NCBI RefSeq assembly: GCF_003470665.1
Contig: NZ_QRJZ01000001.1
Location: 75,401 to 139,400, forward strand
From: Collinsella sp. AM17-1
GTDB lineage: Bacteria; Actinomycetota; Coriobacteriia; Coriobacteriales; Coriobacteriaceae
Reading direction: 5' to 3'
Length of the DNA stretch: 64,000 nucleotides
Shown here: piece by piece, positions 23,264 through 33,188 of the stretch
Numbering within the stretch: the first letter of the stretch is position 1
Layout: each line of letters starts with the position of its first letter
Notes under the pieces: model-generated
Database searches by the model: none
What the model saw: only the letters and a program-made list of their open reading frames with translations
Told to the model about the DNA's origin: nothing
Position numbers and translations under genes: made by a program

Positions 23264-24142
23264 ATGACTGCAGAAGATAGGGCAAAGAACGCTGGTAAAG
23301 TCGCGCTCGTTTTGGAGGGCGGTAGTTTTCGCGGGCAGTTTACCGCGGGCGTGCTTGACGTCCTCATGGAGGCTGGCGTCGAGATTCCGGCTGTCTACGG
23401 CGTATCGGCTGGCGCCCTCAACGGCGTGAACTACAAGTCGCACCAGATCGGTCGTGCCAACCGCATCAACCTGGCTTTCTGCAACGACAACCGCTTCATG
23501 GGTGCCGCATCGTTTGCGTCCACGGGCTCCATTGTGGGTTACGACTTTATCTTCAACGATGTCCAGGACCGCCTGGATCCCTTTGACAACGAGACGTTTG
23601 ATGCGAGCCCCATCGAGATGTACGTCGTCGCGACGGACATGCTCTTTGGAACCGCCGCGTACCTGCCGGTCAAAAGCGCCGTGCTCGACCTCGATGCCGT
23701 GCGCGCCTCGACGTCGCTGCCGCTGGTGACGCCGCCGGTCGAGATTGACGGGCACAAATACGTCGACGGTGGCGTAGCCGATTCGGTTCCCATCGAGCAC
23801 GTGCTGGAGGAGGCGGGCTTCGATCGCGCGGTTGTCATTGTCACGCAGGACCGCTCGTACGAGAAAAAGCCCTACGAGTTTATGCCCGCCGCGCGCGCCC
23901 GCTATGCCGACTACCCCTACCTGCTCGAGGCTATCGAGACGCGCCACGAGCGCTATAACATCCAGCGCATGCATCTGTGGAAGTATGAGCGCGAGGGCCG
24001 CGCGCTGGTCGTTGCTCCGCAAAAGCCAGTCGAGGTCGGCCACGTTGAGCACGATCCAGCAAAGCTCCTCGACCTGTATATTCAGGGCCGCCAGGAGGCA
24101 AAGCGCCTACTGAGTGATATCGAGGCATTTGTCGAGCGCTAG
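23264..24142 (+). CDS. Patatin-like phospholipase
   Basis: A 292-aa protein with the glycine-rich oxyanion motif LEGGSFRGQFTAGV, nucleophile Ser48 in GVSAG, and catalytic Asp168 in YVDGGVADSVP. These give the Ser-Asp dyad of patatin-type lipid acyl hydrolases. No signal peptide is present, so it acts in the cytoplasm or at the inner membrane face. The ATG follows CAGGAGGT. It resembles the YjjU/RssA-like bacterial group. Substrate is unknown. Confidence 0.88.
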   Translation: MTAEDRAKNAGKVALVLEGGSFRGQFTAGVLDVLMEAGVEIPAVYGVSAGALNGVNYKSHQIGRANRINLAFCNDNRFMGAASFASTGSIVGYDFIFNDVQDRLDPFDNETFDASPIEMYVVATDMLFGTAAYLPVKSAVLDLDAVRASTSLPLVTPPVEIDGHKYVDGGVADSVPIEHVLEEAGFDRAVVIVTQDRSYEKKPYEFMPAARARYADYPYLLEAIETRHERYNIQRMHLWKYEREGRALVVAPQKPVEVGHVEHDPAKLLDLYIQGRQEAKRLLSDIEAFVER

Positions 24143-24205
24143 TGTCGCGACATCATGACCCATGGACGACATGTGCAGAAAGTCTGGTCAGAACCAAAAT
24201 ACCTG

Positions 24206-24233
24206 TTGACTCGGGCGACGAGCGGGGTAATAT
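24206..24233 (+). promoter_or_regulatory. Promoter of rplM-rpsI
   Basis: TTGACT (24206-24211), a 16-bp spacer and TAATAT (24228-24233), about 65 bp before the start codon. Confidence 0.65.
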
Positions 24234-24299
24234 GGACGGGTTACTTGCAGAGCCCCGTGAATCTCTGTAACAACACGTACTGTACATGGAGGAGTCTAA

Positions 24300-24743
24300 G
24301 TGATTTCGAAATCGACTCACTACGCCAAGCAGGGCGAGGTCCAGCGCAACTGGGTTCTCGTCGACGCCGATGGTGCTGTCCTGGGCCGTCTTGCCACTCA
24401 GATCGCAATGATCCTGCGCGGTAAGAACAAGCCCCAGTTCACGCCCAACAGCGACTGCGGCGACTTCGTTGTCGTCATCAACGCCGATAAGGTCCAGCTT
24501 ACCGGTAACAAGGCCGACACGAAGACCTATTATCGCCACAGCGGCTACAACGGCGGCCTCAAGGCTGAGAGCTTCCGCCAGGCTATGGAGAAGCACCCGG
24601 AGAAGGTCATCGAGCGCGCCGTTCGCGGCATGCTGCCCAAGACCACCCTCGGCCGTGCCCAGATGACCAAGCTTAAGGTCTACGCTGGTGCCGAGCATCC
24701 GCACGCTGCCCAGAACCCCACGAAGATTGAGCTGGAGGCTTAA
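24300..24743 (+). CDS. rplM: 50S ribosomal protein L13
   Basis: A 147-aa protein with the L13 signatures [32 protein letters not shown] and [13 protein letters not shown]. It starts with GTG at 24300 behind a GGAGGAG site. It is followed two bases later by rpsI, the standard L13-S9 operon. Confidence 0.97.
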   Translation: MISKSTHYAKQGEVQRNWVLVDADGAVLGRLATQIAMILRGKNKPQFTPNSDCGDFVVVINADKVQLTGNKADTKTYYRHSGYNGGLKAESFRQAMEKHPEKVIERAVRGMLPKTTLGRAQMTKLKVYAGAEHPHAAQNPTKIELEA

Positions 24744-24745
24744 AG

Positions 24746-25141
<396 letters not shown>

Positions 25142-25172
25142 GGTTTTATCTCCTTACGAGATACAATGTACA

Positions 25173-25216
25173 AGCGGGGCCTGCCGATTGCTCGGCGGGT
25201 CCCGCTTTTCTTTTTC
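25173..25216 (+). terminator. Terminator of rplM-rpsI
   Basis: AGCGGGGCCTGCCG pairs with CGGCGGGTCCCGCT, followed by TTTCTTTTT. Confidence 0.9.
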
Positions 25217-25264
25217 GACTAGGGTGGGCGACTGCGTTTTGCCCACTTGGGAAGGAGCGATCCT

Positions 25265-26602
25265 ATGCCCCAGAACATCTTCGGTACCGATGGCGTCCGC
25301 GGCGTCGCCAACGCCGACCTCTCGTGCGACCTCGCGTTTCGTCTTGGCCGTGCGGCGACCAAGTTCCTTGGTCCGGACATTTGCATCGGCCGTGACACGC
25401 GTCTTTCGGGCACCATGCTCGAGAGTGCTCTGACCGCCGGCATTATGGCCGAGGGCGGCCGACCGCACTGCTGCGGCGTTATCCCTACGCCGGCCGTGGC
25501 GCTGCTCACCGTCCAAAACGAGCTCGACGGCGGTATCGTCATCTCTGCTTCGCACAATCCGCCGGAGTTCAACGGCATCAAGTTCTTTAGCCGCAAGGGC
25601 ATGAAGCTTCCCGATGCTGTCGAGGAAGAGATCAGCGCCTGGGTCATGTCCGAGGAGGCCATGGCTGCCGACACGCTGCCGACCGGCGCCGGTGTGGGTC
25701 ACATCATCAAGATGAAGGACGCCCGCAAGGCATATGTCGATCATGCCATCAGCACGCTCGACGGCCTTAAACTCGATGGCCTGGTTGTTGCCGTCGACTG
25801 CGGCCACGGTGCTTCTTGCCAGACCACGCCCGCCGCACTGCAGCGCCTGGGCGCCACGGTCCATGCCATCAACACCGATTACTGCGGCACCGACATTAAC
25901 GTCGAGTGCGGCTCCACTCATCTTGAGCCCCTGCGTGAGCTCGTGCTGCGCACCCACGCCGACATCGGTCTGGCTCACGATGGCGACGCCGATCGCGTGC
26001 TGTTCGTGGACAGCGAGGGCAACGAAATCGATGGCGACTACATCCTGGCCATCTGCGGCTCCGACTTGGCCGCTCGCGGCAAGCTCGCCAACTCCGAGAT
26101 CGTCTCGACCGTTATGTGCAACCTAGGCTTCTCCATCGCCATGAAGGAGCAGGGCTTCGAGATGGTCCAGACCGCCGTGGGCGACCGCTATGTTCTCGAG
26201 CGTATGCTCGAGGACGGTGCCGTCATCGGCGGCGAGCAGTCCGGCCACATCATCTTCCTGGAGCACAACACCACCGGCGACGGCTTGGTGACGGCCCTGC
26301 AGCTTCTGGCCGTGCTCAAGCGCACCGGCCGCACCCTCACCGACCTTGCCGGCATCATGAAGAAGTACCCGCAGGTACTTGTCAACGTACATTCCGACAA
26401 TAAGGCCGGCCTGGACGATTGTCAGCCCATTTGGGACGCCGTCGCTGCCGCCGAGAAGGAGCTCAACGGTCGCGGCCGCATTCTGGTACGTCCGAGTGGC
26501 ACCGAGCCGCTGGTCCGTGTGATGGCCGAGGCCGAGACGCACGAGTTGACCCAGCGTGTGGTTGACGACATCGTCGAGGTTGTCAAGCGCGAACTTCCCT
26601 AA
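25265..26602 (+). CDS. glmM: Phosphoglucosamine mutase
   Basis: A 445-aa cytoplasmic enzyme that interconverts glucosamine-6-phosphate and glucosamine-1-phosphate for peptidoglycan precursors. The phosphorylated Ser96 lies in SASHNPPEFNGIKFF, the metal loop is DGDADRVLFVD, the sugar-binding loop GGEQSGHII, and the phosphate loop RPSGTEPLVRVM. ATG 25265 follows GGAAGGAG. The nearby nagB and EIIA genes tie it to amino-sugar metabolism. Confidence 0.96.
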   Translation: MPQNIFGTDGVRGVANADLSCDLAFRLGRAATKFLGPDICIGRDTRLSGTMLESALTAGIMAEGGRPHCCGVIPTPAVALLTVQNELDGGIVISASHNPPEFNGIKFFSRKGMKLPDAVEEEISAWVMSEEAMAADTLPTGAGVGHIIKMKDARKAYVDHAISTLDGLKLDGLVVAVDCGHGASCQTTPAALQRLGATVHAINTDYCGTDINVECGSTHLEPLRELVLRTHADIGLAHDGDADRVLFVDSEGNEIDGDYILAICGSDLAARGKLANSEIVSTVMCNLGFSIAMKEQGFEMVQTAVGDRYVLERMLEDGAVIGGEQSGHIIFLEHNTTGDGLVTALQLLAVLKRTGRTLTDLAGIMKKYPQVLVNVHSDNKAGLDDCQPIWDAVAAAEKELNGRGRILVRPSGTEPLVRVMAEAETHELTQRVVDDIVEVVKRELP

Positions 26603-26673
26603 TGGTCAAAAACGGGTGCCAAGTGGTAAACTGTTAAAGTTATTTTGATTGATTGGTATGTCCGAGGGGGAGC

Positions 26674-27171
26674 ATGTTCACTAAAGTCCTGAGGTCTTTT
26701 GGTATGCGTGGTCGAGTCCTTACGCTGGATGCTCCCATCTCGGGCGACGTCATTCCGTTATCCGAGGTCAAAGACCAGACGTTTGCTACCGGCCTTTTGG
26801 GCCAGGGCGTGGCGATTCAGCCTACGGGTACACGTGTGATTGCTCCGGCTGACGCTAAGGTCGAGGCGATTTTTCCCACGGGTCATGCCGTTGCGCTCAA
26901 CACGGTCGATGGTCTAGACGTGCTCATCCATGTTGGTTTGGACACTGTCCAGCTTGAGGGCAAGCATTTTAGCGTGCATGCACAGGTGGGTGATGTCGTC
27001 CATAAGGGCGACGTGCTCATCGAGTTCGATCGCGAGGCAATTGCTGCCGAGGGTTACGATGTGACGGTTCCCATCTTGGTGTGCAACTCTGTTGAGTTCT
27101 CGAGCATCAAGGGCTCCGTTGGCGAGCATGTCGAGGAGATGGACCAGCTCATCGTTGCTCGCGAGCGCTAG
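26674..27171 (+). CDS. crr: Stand-alone PTS glucose-type EIIA
   Basis: A 165-aa EIIA-Glc domain protein. The phosphorylation-site His86 lies in VLIHVGLDTVQL, with partner His71 in FPTGHAV. The ATG at 26674 follows AGGGGGAG; an earlier in-frame start at 26653 is less likely. As a free IIA it can serve several EIIBC permeases. The alpha-glucoside EIICB at 55326 lacks a IIA domain and is a likely client. It sits between glmM and nagB. Confidence 0.9.
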   Translation: MFTKVLRSFGMRGRVLTLDAPISGDVIPLSEVKDQTFATGLLGQGVAIQPTGTRVIAPADAKVEAIFPTGHAVALNTVDGLDVLIHVGLDTVQLEGKHFSVHAQVGDVVHKGDVLIEFDREAIAAEGYDVTVPILVCNSVEFSSIKGSVGEHVEEMDQLIVARER

Positions 27172-27211
27172 TCGCTCCGCTTGGCCTTTAGCCTACAATT
27201 CAATCACGTTT

Positions 27212-27245
27212 ACGGAGGGCGCGCTTGAAAGAGGGCGCCCTCCGT
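27212..27245 (+). other. Hairpin in the EIIA-nagB intergenic region
   Basis: ACGGAGGGCGC (27212-27222) pairs with GCGCCCTCCGT (27235-27245). There is no T-run. It may be a weak terminator or processing site; the remaining ~190 bp before nagB is GC-rich leader without a recognised riboswitch. Confidence 0.5.
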
Positions 27246-27443
27246 GGCAAGATGGGGATTGTCCGAAGCTAAACAGCTTTGGGTCACCGTGGACGGGCAG
27301 GGGCCTCGACGCGGTTAGACACGAGACACATATATTACGCGACCTCGCCCTGGTGGCCGCACACGTTGGTTGCGGCCGACGCGGGCCGCGGGCAAGTGCT
27401 TGTAAGGGGAGCCTTGCCTCTCTTGTACGAGAAAGGACGCGTA

Positions 27444-28172
27444 ATGAAAATCATTAAAGCTAAAGACTACGAGGATATGAGCCGCAAGGCCGCTAATATC
27501 ATCTCGGCCCAGGTTATCCTCAAGCCCGATTGCGTGCTGGGTCTTGCCACCGGCTCCACCCCGATTGGCGCTTACAAGCAGCTCGCCGCTTGGTACGAGA
27601 AGGGCGACGTCGACTTCGCCGAGGTCAGCACTTATAACCTGGACGAGTATCGTGGTCTTTCGCACGACGATCCCCAGAGCTATCACTACTTTATGCGCGA
27701 GAACTTCTTCGATCACATCAATATCGATCTGAACAACACGCACGTGCCCGATGGCTCCAACCCCGATGCCACTGCTGCCTGCTCCGAGTACGACAAGATC
27801 GTCGCTGCCGCCGGTTACCCGGATCTGCAGCTGCTCGGCATTGGTAATAACGGTCATATTGGCTTCAACGAGCCCGATGACCACTTCTCCAAGGGTACGC
27901 ACTGCGTCGACCTGACCGAGAGCACCATTCAGGCTAACAGCCGCCTGTTCGACAGCATCGATGATGTGCCCCGTCAGGCTTACACCATGGGCACCCAGAC
28001 CATCATGTATGCCCGCATGATCCTGGTTGTCGCCAACGGCGAGGCCAAGGCTCAGGCCGTGCACGATATGTGCTATGGTCCGGTTACGCCCAAGTGCCCG
28101 GCTTCGATCCTGCAACTGCACACCAACTGCGTCGTCGTTGCTGACGAGGCCGCTCTTTCGCTCTGCGAGTAA
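27444..28172 (+). CDS. nagB: Glucosamine-6-phosphate deaminase
   Basis: A 242-aa enzyme converting glucosamine-6-phosphate to fructose-6-phosphate and ammonia. Visible motifs: GLATGSTPIGAYK (phosphate loop), NLDEYRGL (catalytic Asp), GIGNNGHIGFNEP. ATG 27444 has GAAAGGACG in front; the long in-frame upstream extension has no family similarity. At 242 aa it is the short Gram-positive type, lacking the allosteric C-terminal part of the E. coli enzyme. Confidence 0.95.
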   Translation: MKIIKAKDYEDMSRKAANIISAQVILKPDCVLGLATGSTPIGAYKQLAAWYEKGDVDFAEVSTYNLDEYRGLSHDDPQSYHYFMRENFFDHINIDLNNTHVPDGSNPDATAACSEYDKIVAAAGYPDLQLLGIGNNGHIGFNEPDDHFSKGTHCVDLTESTIQANSRLFDSIDDVPRQAYTMGTQTIMYARMILVVANGEAKAQAVHDMCYGPVTPKCPASILQLHTNCVVVADEAALSLCE

Positions 28173-28202
28173 CGCGACCAAGCGATCTTGCATAGCTTTC
28201 CA

Positions 28203-28232
28203 AAAGGCCCTCGCTTTGCGGGGGCCTTTTTA
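28203..28232 (+). terminator. nagB terminator
   Basis: AAAGGCCCTCGC-ttt-GCGGGGGCCTTTTT: stem, short loop, T-run. Confidence 0.88.
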
Positions 28233-28622
28233 GTGGACATACGCCGTGGCGTATACATGACGGAAACCTTGCCGCGTGCTTGACTGGAGGGTTTTAAATT
28301 TTTGTGATTCATTCTATAGCAGATTCTATGCACATTTGCCACCATAGAGTCGCAGGCGGTAGCGAGGAGTAGGCGAGTTGCGCAACTCAAATAAAAATAG
28401 CCGACTGCGCTACACTGCAAATGGGATGGGACATGCTGGCAAGCGCATTGACCTGCGCAAAGACCTATTGGTCGGGGGATAAGTTACCATCGGGCCTCGC
28501 TGTACAAAAACTTGCCAAACACGTACCGGCAGACAATTAAAAACTCTAAGTCGCGCTATTCACGGGGCGGCTCATATGGTCCTGCAGCTACGGTGTCCAT
28601 ATGGTCGAGTTGAGGAGCAAGC
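28233..28622. other. Intergenic region upstream of the large regulator
   Basis: About 390 bp. It contains a palindrome ATACGCCGTGGCGTAT (28239-28254) and two direct copies of CATATGGTC (about 28574 and 28597) close to the regulator start, which could be binding sites. No gene or RNA was recognised. Confidence 0.4.
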
Positions 28623-31619
28623 ATGGTAAACGATTTGGGCAATACGGACGACCTCGAGTTGATGCCGACGGGCGGCGGCTATATGGTGCGGCGCGATCGC
28701 TTGATGAACGAGCTCATCGTTAAAGGGCGCAAGGCGGGAATTGTTTTGCTCTACGCGCCCGATGGGTTTGGTAAGACGTCGGTGTTGCTGCAATACGTGC
28801 AGGAGGTTAAATCGGACCCCACGCGAGGGCCGGTTCGGATTATCGAGGCCGACCGCGCGATTGGACGCGAGCTCTTTATGCAGCTCGAGGTTGTCGCCGA
28901 TGAGCTTAAGGACAAACCTCATTCGCTCGTTGCGATCGACAACGTGCCCAATCTCGAGCAGCACGAAACCGAGGACCTCATCGATCGAATCCGCAGCTTA
29001 CGTGCTACGGGGACGGGGGTCTTTATTGCCTGCCGCCCCTCCAACCGATTGCTTATCCACGGGCTGGGCGATTCTGTAAAAGTCAATGCGCAGATGCTCA
29101 AGGTGCACGCCTATGAGTATTCGTCATGGGCCACGGCGTTCTCGATCAGCACATCGCTCGATTTTTATCGGCTCACACAGGGCGTACCCGAGCTGGTATC
29201 GGCCCTGCAGACGGGAATGTATGGACAGGGCGATGTTGCCGGCTTGCTCGAGAACGAAATCGTCAACGTGTACGGTGCGGCGCTGGCCGATCTTGCATCG
29301 CTCGAGAACAACCTGTTGTTTACCGTTGCCTGCTTGATGGTGCTGATGGGCGAGGGCCGCATTGCGGAGCTAGAGGCGTGCGGCGTGAGGCTTTCGATGG
29401 TCGACCAGTCCATCTTTGTGCGCGATTATCCGATTTTTGGCGTGGATCCGTCTGATCGCACCTTTAGGTGTTTGGGCGCTAAGGACAACGCGCGCCTGAG
29501 GCTGCGAAAGCTTGTTGCCGAGATCCGTCCCGAACTTGTATCGCGGGCTGCTCGCATTTTGATCAAGGCGGGCCGATGCGATTTGGCTATGGACCTGGCC
29601 GACGCGTTCTTGGACCGCCATGTGGTATTGGAACTTGCCGGGCAGTATGGGGCCGATCTTGCCCTGACCGGGCACGGAGGGGACATTTGCCGTGCGGCGT
29701 CGGCGATGATCAATGCGGAAAAGCAGGAGCAAGAGCCGGCACCCGCCGAGGCACTCGGCGTGTATCTGGCGGCTGTCAGCGTGTGCAATACAAAGCTAGC
29801 AAGGTATATGGCGTCCGTTATCGAACGTGCGGGTGACCAGGCGGCGCACGAGGTCGATCCCGCTACCTGGAAAATAGCCCAGGCGCTCACCATCGCCTTT
29901 TATGGCGACAATGATCTGGGGCTTCCCGCCAACCCTGTTGTGCAAGAACAGACATCCTGCGAGGTGCTCGACATGCTGTCCGCGCATATCGAGGTCAAGC
30001 GCCACCTAACCGAGCGAGCGGAAGATGGCAATGTTCTCGCGAAGCTCAAGGCGTGCAAAGCTTATGATTGCGAGCTCGACATCGCGGGGATTCTCATACA
30101 GGCCGACCATATGCTGGTGGAGCTGTTCGACGGCTCGTTTGCTAAACCCGACGAGCGCGATGACAAGATGGCGCAGATACTCGAGGCGCTCGATATCCGC
30201 GGGCTTAAGGCGCCATCCATTTGGCTGCGTATGGTGCTCGCGGCGCGGCGCCTGCTCGCGGGCTTGCCCGTGACCGACGATGTGGCGTTTGGCGAGCTCG
30301 ACCGCTTTGCGGTGCGTGTTCGTGACAATCAAATTCAGCTGTTTGGGTTATTGCTGGAGGGTTGGCAATCGCTGGCGGAGGGGCGGCCGGTCAACGCGAA
30401 GTTTCGCGCGGTTCAGGTACTCAAGCTCGCCGACGAATCGATTGCGTACATGCGCGAAAACGCGTTGTTGCTGGAACGTGCGGCGTACCTGCGCAATACG
30501 TCGCTGGTATCGGTTCGCGAAGAGGCGGAGCTGCTCGACATTAGCAAGACGCAGGTCGGTGGCTCAGAAGCCTGGATCGTGGCGCTGCACCTGGCCGCTG
30601 CGGGCCGCGATAGCGATCTTGCCGCCTGGATGTCTATGAATCGCTCGGGGATTTTAGACCCATCGTATCGGCTATTTGCGCGTCTTGCGATGCACTGTCT
30701 GGGCGAGCCTGCCGTCAGGATTCGCAAGAAGCTTCCGGTGCGTGAGCTGTCGCGGTATTCACTACGCGATGATTTTGAGGGCGAAAGCGAGCACCTGTTC
30801 CAGGCGGGCGAGGTTGAGGCTGTCGATACGATCGGCCATATTGAGATGCGCATGTTTGGCACATTTCGCGCCGAGCGCGACGGCTTTCCCATCACGGATA
30901 AGATGTGGCGTCGCAAAAAGGCGGCAACACTTGCCGAGCGGCTCGCGTTGGGCATGGATGCCATGGTCGACCGCGAGACAATCGCCATGGAGTTGTGGCC
31001 CCATGCCGAGTTTAGCGCCGCGCGCAACAATCTGTATTCGACGGTATCGCGCTTGCGCTCGGCTTTGGGTCCAACGCCGGATGGCAAGTCGTGCGTGCTC
31101 ATCCAAAACGAGTGCATAGGGCTCAACGGCGACTACGTTAAGACCGATGTAAGGCTCTTTGACCAGCTGAGCCGCGAGATCCTGGGAAACCGTATGGGCG
31201 CGAGAGGCCCTCACCTGGTTGAGCTTTGTCTTAAGGTTGAGCAGCTCTACGCGGGGCCGCTGTATGTTCCCACCGGTTGCAATCCCACGTTTTTTACGCG
31301 CATGCGCCACATTATGCAATCCAAGTACATCGACTGCATGATTAGGGGAGCGAATGCCGCTCTCGAGGAAAATGACCTGCAATCGGCAATTTGGCTCGTT
31401 GAATCGGGGCTTCGCCAAGAGACTGCGCGCGAGGACATGGTTCGCTGTGCCATGCGCGTTTACGGTGCGGCGGGACGACGCCGCGATGTTGTCGAGCTAT
31501 ACAGCGGCCACATGCACCACCTGCGAGAGCAGGTTCAAGGCGTGCCTGAGCCCGAGACAAGGCGCCTGTATGAGCGCCTGGTCGAAGGCAGGCTCAAGCG
31601 CGTGCTTGTCGAGCGATAA
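28623..31619 (+). CDS. Large STAND-like ATPase transcriptional regulator with C-terminal SARP/BTAD-type module
   Basis: A 998-aa protein; the ATG at 28623 follows GAGGAG. The N-terminal domain holds a P-loop, LYAPDGFGKTS (about 43-53), and Walker B-like LVAIDNVP, as in MalT-type signalling ATPases. The middle (about 250-730) is helical and repeat-like. From about residue 735, MRMFGTFRAERDGFPI...RRKKAATLAERLAL begins a winged-helix OmpR-like module followed by a bacterial transcriptional activation (BTAD) helical domain. This mirrors large AfsR/SARP-type regulators with reversed domain order. Its target is unknown. No neighbouring operon is an obvious partner. Confidence 0.75.
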   Translation: MVNDLGNTDDLELMPTGGGYMVRRDRLMNELIVKGRKAGIVLLYAPDGFGKTSVLLQYVQEVKSDPTRGPVRIIEADRAIGRELFMQLEVVADELKDKPHSLVAIDNVPNLEQHETEDLIDRIRSLRATGTGVFIACRPSNRLLIHGLGDSVKVNAQMLKVHAYEYSSWATAFSISTSLDFYRLTQGVPELVSALQTGMYGQGDVAGLLENEIVNVYGAALADLASLENNLLFTVACLMVLMGEGRIAELEACGVRLSMVDQSIFVRDYPIFGVDPSDRTFRCLGAKDNARLRLRKLVAEIRPELVSRAARILIKAGRCDLAMDLADAFLDRHVVLELAGQYGADLALTGHGGDICRAASAMINAEKQEQEPAPAEALGVYLAAVSVCNTKLARYMASVIERAGDQAAHEVDPATWKIAQALTIAFYGDNDLGLPANPVVQEQTSCEVLDMLSAHIEVKRHLTERAEDGNVLAKLKACKAYDCELDIAGILIQADHMLVELFDGSFAKPDERDDKMAQILEALDIRGLKAPSIWLRMVLAARRLLAGLPVTDDVAFGELDRFAVRVRDNQIQLFGLLLEGWQSLAEGRPVNAKFRAVQVLKLADESIAYMRENALLLERAAYLRNTSLVSVREEAELLDISKTQVGGSEAWIVALHLAAAGRDSDLAAWMSMNRSGILDPSYRLFARLAMHCLGEPAVRIRKKLPVRELSRYSLRDDFEGESEHLFQAGEVEAVDTIGHIEMRMFGTFRAERDGFPITDKMWRRKKAATLAERLALGMDAMVDRETIAMELWPHAEFSAARNNLYSTVSRLRSALGPTPDGKSCVLIQNECIGLNGDYVKTDVRLFDQLSREILGNRMGARGPHLVELCLKVEQLYAGPLYVPTGCNPTFFTRMRHIMQSKYIDCMIRGANAALEENDLQSAIWLVESGLRQETAREDMVRCAMRVYGAAGRRRDVVELYSGHMHHLREQVQGVPEPETRRLYERLVEGRLKRVLVER

Positions 31620-31651
31620 AAAACGGGCGCCCGAATCACTCGGACGCCCAC
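31618..31651 (-). terminator. Terminator of yhbY (minus strand)
   Basis: On the minus strand GGGCGTCCGA pairs with TCGGGCGCCC and is followed by GTTTTTTA. It abuts the stop codon of the convergent regulator gene and may serve both. Confidence 0.7.
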
Positions 31652-31677
31652 AGGCTACTCGGTATGGCCAGTCGGTT

Positions 31678-31977
31678 TTAGACGAGCTTGATCTTCTCGA
31701 TATCCTTGCGCGAGGACTCGCGATACAGCGAGAACTTGCGGCCGATAACCTGAACGACGTCGGCGTGGCAGCGCTCGGCGAGCTCCTCGGCGGCCTCGCG
31801 GGCAGAAAGGCTGGAGCCGTCCAGCACGGAGCACTTAACGAGCTCGTGCTTCTCCAGGTAGGCGACCGTCTGCTCGACGGTGCCCTCGTTGACATCGGAC
31901 TTACCGATGATGATGGCGGGGTTGAGGTGATGGGCCATGCTGCGAAGCTGCTTGACCTGGGCTCCTGTCAGTGCCAT
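31678..31977 (-). CDS. yhbY: YhbY-family RNA-binding protein
   Basis: A 99-aa CRM-domain protein beginning MALTGAQVKQLRSMAHHLNPAIIIGKSDVN, with the GxxG-type loop IGKSDV and the ending VQVIGRKFSLYRES. YhbY proteins associate with pre-50S ribosomal particles. It is monocistronic on the minus strand with its own terminator. Confidence 0.92.
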   Translation of the reverse strand: MALTGAQVKQLRSMAHHLNPAIIIGKSDVNEGTVEQTVAYLEKHELVKCSVLDGSSLSAREAAEELAERCHADVVQVIGRKFSLYRESSRKDIEKIKLV

Positions 31978-32135
31978 GGGTTCTCGCTTTCTATGTATGG
32001 GGCGCCCCGCAATGGGGCCTTAATCTACGTGAGCTGTCCCACGATAGCGCAGGAACGGCGTGGTGTGGAGCGCGTTTGCCCAGTTCGCAAAGAATGCGGA
32101 TGCCGGGCGGGAAGACGATGCAAGCTTTAGATGGG

Positions 32136-33023
32136 CTACGGGCGGGGTACGGAGACCGGTTCCCAGGCGATAAACGCCCATCGGACTTTGCGGATGTGGT
32201 CGAGCATGTAGCGTCCCTGCGGTACGCCCTTGGATCCCGGCTCGCCGGCATGGGGGTTCTCGATCATGTGGTGGGCGATATAGTCGCGCAGGCGGTCAAT
32301 CTTATCCTCGTTGCCATGCTCGAGCATGCGAGAAAAGTCTGCCACGCCCGCCTCAAGACTATCGAAGGTGTCGCGGCGGGGCGATTCAAAATACGTGACC
32401 TGCGGCAACGCACCCATCTGAATAAGGATGTTAAAGGCATATACAAATCCGTTGCTGCGGGTAACCGAGACGCCGATGGCGTTCATCAGGTGCAGGTCAT
32501 AGCGCGGGCTGGAGTTGGCGACCATCGTGACAGCACAACGCCGACGAGCCGTACGATCAAGCTTGGCAAGCGCACCTTTTAGATTGGTCGTCGTAACCGA
32601 CCGACTGGCAAAGGCAACATCCACCGCTTTCACAACCGGTGCAACCAAATCCCAATCATCATCCCAAGCAAGCTCAAGCGGCGTAATAAGATCCTCGAGC
32701 CCATAGAACTCAATGCCAGCATCAAGCGTGCTCAACATAGCAGGGGAAAAGTCAGCAGCAATCACAGGATGCCCAGCCTGAGCAAGCGGAATAGCAATCG
32801 ACCCAGCCCCACACCCCATATCCAGCACGGATTCACCAGGCTTTAACGCCAACAGCTTCATAAAATCCCGAGCATACGGGGCAGTCTCCAGCGGCCGAAA
32901 ATGCCGAGCCCTTTTATCCCACTCAACAGAATCATCAGTCCGATGTCGAGCGGCCTGCAGACGCATCCATTCGCCATTCCAATCCGCAGAAAGAAGCTCA
33001 GATTGAATTACACCATCAGCCAC
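32136..33023 (-). CDS. Class I SAM-dependent methyltransferase
   Basis: A 295-aa protein. Motif I is VLDMGCGAGSIAIPLA, followed by VIAADFSPAML and DVAFASRS. The start is a GTG at 33023 behind GAGGGGG. The N-terminal DWNGEWMRLQAARHR segment recalls small-molecule methyltransferases, but the substrate is not identifiable. A terminator-like hairpin (33043-33074, minus strand) ends about 20 nt before the GTG, which suggests attenuation control. Confidence 0.8.
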   Translation of the reverse strand: MADGVIQSELLSADWNGEWMRLQAARHRTDDSVEWDKRARHFRPLETAPYARDFMKLLALKPGESVLDMGCGAGSIAIPLAQAGHPVIAADFSPAMLSTLDAGIEFYGLEDLITPLELAWDDDWDLVAPVVKAVDVAFASRSVTTTNLKGALAKLDRTARRRCAVTMVANSSPRYDLHLMNAIGVSVTRSNGFVYAFNILIQMGALPQVTYFESPRRDTFDSLEAGVADFSRMLEHGNEDKIDRLRDYIAHHMIENPHAGEPGSKGVPQGRYMLDHIRKVRWAFIAWEPVSVPRP

Positions 33024-33042
33024 GGGCCATCCCCCTCACAAC

Positions 33043-33074
33043 AAAAAAGCGACTCCTCCCAAAAGAAGAGCCGC
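33043..33074 (-). terminator. Attenuator-like terminator before the methyltransferase
   Basis: On the minus strand GCGGCTC...GAGTCGC is followed by TTTTTTG, ending about 20 nt before the GTG start. Upstream (about 33120-33185) are further stems: CAACGGGA with TCCCGGTTG, and CACCA-cttgac-TGGTG. It may be a riboswitch or attenuator leader; no known class was recognised. Confidence 0.5.
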
Positions 33075-33188
33075 AACCAGCATATATCAGAAAGAGCCGA
33101 TCCAACGCCAAACCGCCACACCAGTCAAGTGGTGCAGGAGCGAAGCAACTGCAACCGGGATAGAACCCAACTGAGGTCCCGTTGTGCG

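Noticed and set aside
27172..27443. glmS-type ribozyme or amino-sugar riboswitch before nagB
   Set aside because: No conserved core was recognisable; only one GC hairpin is seen.
31624..31650. Plus-strand terminator dedicated to the large regulator
   Set aside because: The T-run lies on the minus-strand side of the stem, so it fits the convergent yhbY gene better.
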